The notes beneath the pieces were generated by a model. It was not told where the DNA came from. It ran no database searches and saw only the letters and a list, made by a program, of their open reading frames with translations. From CADEEN01 sp963740395 (GTDB taxonomy: Bacteria; Pseudomonadota; Gammaproteobacteria; Burkholderiales; Burkholderiaceae_C), in assembly GCA_963740395.1 (NCBI GenBank), contig CAVUEP010000001.1, positions 15,328 to 79,327 of the forward strand: 64,000 nucleotides of DNA, read 5' to 3'. The position numbers and the translations under genes were made by a program. Positions 63,043 through 64,000 of this stretch are shown here, in pieces (the first letter of the stretch is position 1; each line of letters opens with the position of its first letter).

Positions 63043-64000
63043 GGTGTGTCGGGGTGCCAGGGTTGAGCGATGCGCTCGCGCAGCAGGCGCTCGAAGTGGG
63101 TCGGGTCGTGGGCCTTGAGCATCGTGGCATCGCGCGGCAGGTGCAGGTCCCACAGCCGCGAAAGCCAGAAGCGAAACGCCGCGGCGCGCAGCAGAGCGGG
63201 CATCAGACGGCGCTCGTTCGAAGTCAGAGGTCGGGCATAGGCGTAGGCGGCGACGAAGGCCTGGGCGCGGTCCTCGACCATGCTGCCGCTGGCCAGGTCG
63301 ACACACCAGTCGTTCAGGCACACCGCGAGGTCGAACAGCAGGCAGTCGACGCCAGCGAAATAGAAGTCGAAGAAGCCCGAGAGGCGCTCGTGGCCGACCT
63401 CTCCGGGCTCGAACATCACGTTGTCGCGGAACAGGTCGGCGTGGATCGGGCCGTGCGGCAGGCTGGCATAGGCGGGCGACGCCGCCAGCTGCTGTTGGAA
63501 GGCCAGCTCGCCGTCGATCAAGTCGCGTTGCGCGTCGTCGAGAAAGGGGCGGACCAGCGGCACGGTCTCGGTCCACCAGGGCAGGCCGCGCAGGTTGGGC
63601 TGCACCATCTCGAAGTCCAGGCCGGCGAGGTGCATGCGCGCGAGCATGGCACCGACCTGGGTGCAGTGGTGCACGTCGGGCGCGAGCTGGTGGCCGCCGC
63701 CGAGCTTGTTCACGAGGGCGGCGGGCTTGCCCTTGAGCCGGTGCAGGATCGCGCCGCTGCGATCGGGCTGCGGGCCCGGCACCGGGATGCCGCGTTGCGC
63801 CAGATGCCGCATCAGGTGCAGGTAGAACGGCAGCTGCTCGAAGCTCAGGCGCTCGAAGATCGTCAGCACCCAGTGTCCCCGGGTCGTGTCGACGAAGAAG
63901 TTGCTGTTCTCGATGCCGGCCTGGATGCCGCGAAAGCCGGTCAATTCGCCGACATCGAGCCGGGCGACGAAGGCGCGCGCCTCGTCGACCGAGACTTCGG
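63039..64000 (-). CDS. thrB: Homoserine kinase, APH-fold type (5' end outside window)
   Basis: This is at least 320 residues of the aminoglycoside-phosphotransferase-like homoserine kinase of the Pseudomonas/Burkholderia type, which phosphorylates homoserine for threonine synthesis. It includes GFRGIQAGIENSNFFVDT near the start, ATP-site region HWVLTIFERLSFEQLPFYLHL, the catalytic loop HGPIHADLFRDNVMFEPG and metal motif SGFFDFYFAGVDCLLFDLAV. The reading EVSVDEARAFVARLDVGE runs off the window end, so the TTG at 63944 is not the real start. It overlaps the BPSS1780 gene by 4 bp. Confidence 0.93.
   Translation of the reverse strand, partial: EVSVDEARAFVARLDVGELTGFRGIQAGIENSNFFVDTTRGHWVLTIFERLSFEQLPFYLHLMRHLAQRGIPVPGPQPDRSGAILHRLKGKPAALVNKLGGGHQLAPDVHHCTQVGAMLARMHLAGLDFEMVQPNLRGLPWWTETVPLVRPFLDDAQRDLIDGELAFQQQLAASPAYASLPHGPIHADLFRDNVMFEPGEVGHERLSGFFDFYFAGVDCLLFDLAVCLNDWCVDLASGSMVEDRAQAFVAAYAYARPLTSNERRLMPALLRAAAFRFWLSRLWDLHLPRDATMLKAHDPTHFERLLRERIAQPWHPDTP

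Overview
The window is a 64 kb piece of a high-GC betaproteobacterial chromosome, most likely from the Burkholderiales (Leptothrix/Rubrivivax/Comamonadaceae side). This is inferred from the glnA - DUF4124 - glnL - glnG order, two Bug-type tricarboxylate transporter receptors, an APH-type homoserine kinase, a ribF-ileS-lspA cluster, and many short operons with ATGA or GTGA stop/start overlaps. No phage, plasmid, integrase, IS element or CRISPR array was seen.

Layout. 1-4.5 kb: end of glutamine synthetase, a terminator, a DUF4124 protein and the nitrogen two-component system glnL/glnG, followed by a broken chimera of a chemotaxis-receptor N-terminus and a chalcone-isomerase-like C-terminus. 4.6-12.4 kb: xth, then an accessory catabolic-looking cluster: Gfo/Idh/MocA oxidoreductase, a complete tripartite tricarboxylate transporter (Bug, TctB, TctA), a cupin, a heavily frameshifted old-yellow-enzyme gene and an EthD-like protein. 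12.4-15 kb: a minus-strand operon of a DUF2007 protein, two EamA exporters and folA. 15-19.4 kb: quinone oxidoreductase, a 508-bp intergenic stretch with two inverted repeat copies, a DUF2189 membrane protein, and a D-amino-acid-oxidase-like gene divergent from an ornithine-cyclodeaminase-like gene, the two start codons sharing one CATG. 19.5-24 kb: ribF-ileS-lspA. 24-29 kb: a membrane PAS-GGDEF-EAL protein and a secreted subtilase ending in nine GVVMSE repeats. 29-33.7 kb: a coupled minus-strand operon of two acyl-CoA dehydrogenases, a MAPEG protein, a P1 peptidase and RsuA. 33.7-47 kb: an EgtB-like protein, a ParA-like ATPase, a second Bug receptor, an M61 protease, a DUF3108 protein, enoyl-CoA hydratase, GFA and SDR genes, a CsgG-like protein, a ferredoxin-reductase and a degenerate S1C protease. 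47-64 kb: rhomboid protease with tRNA-Leu(CAA), cysM, Nudix, tusA, galU, an atypical 2-hydroxyacid dehydrogenase, valS, an S41 protease lipoprotein, gor, guaC, patatin, uvrD, a 3 x 79 bp tandem repeat, a BPSS1780-type membrane protein and the 5'-truncated thrB.

Most of the window is housekeeping. Functional groupings are nitrogen control (glnA/glnL/glnG), carboxylate uptake with possible catabolism (5.4-12.4 kb), acyl-CoA metabolism (31.4-33.7 kb and the enoyl-CoA hydratase at 40.6 kb) and sulfur/thiol metabolism (cysM, tusA, gor).

A recurring feature is single-base indels that break otherwise well conserved genes, including the essential ileS and valS. I read these as uncorrected sequencing errors, so coordinates of frameshifted genes span the whole reconstructed gene. 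The most interesting biological leads are the receptor/chalcone-isomerase fusion, the hexapeptide-repeat subtilase and three enzyme-fold proteins that lack canonical active-site residues.
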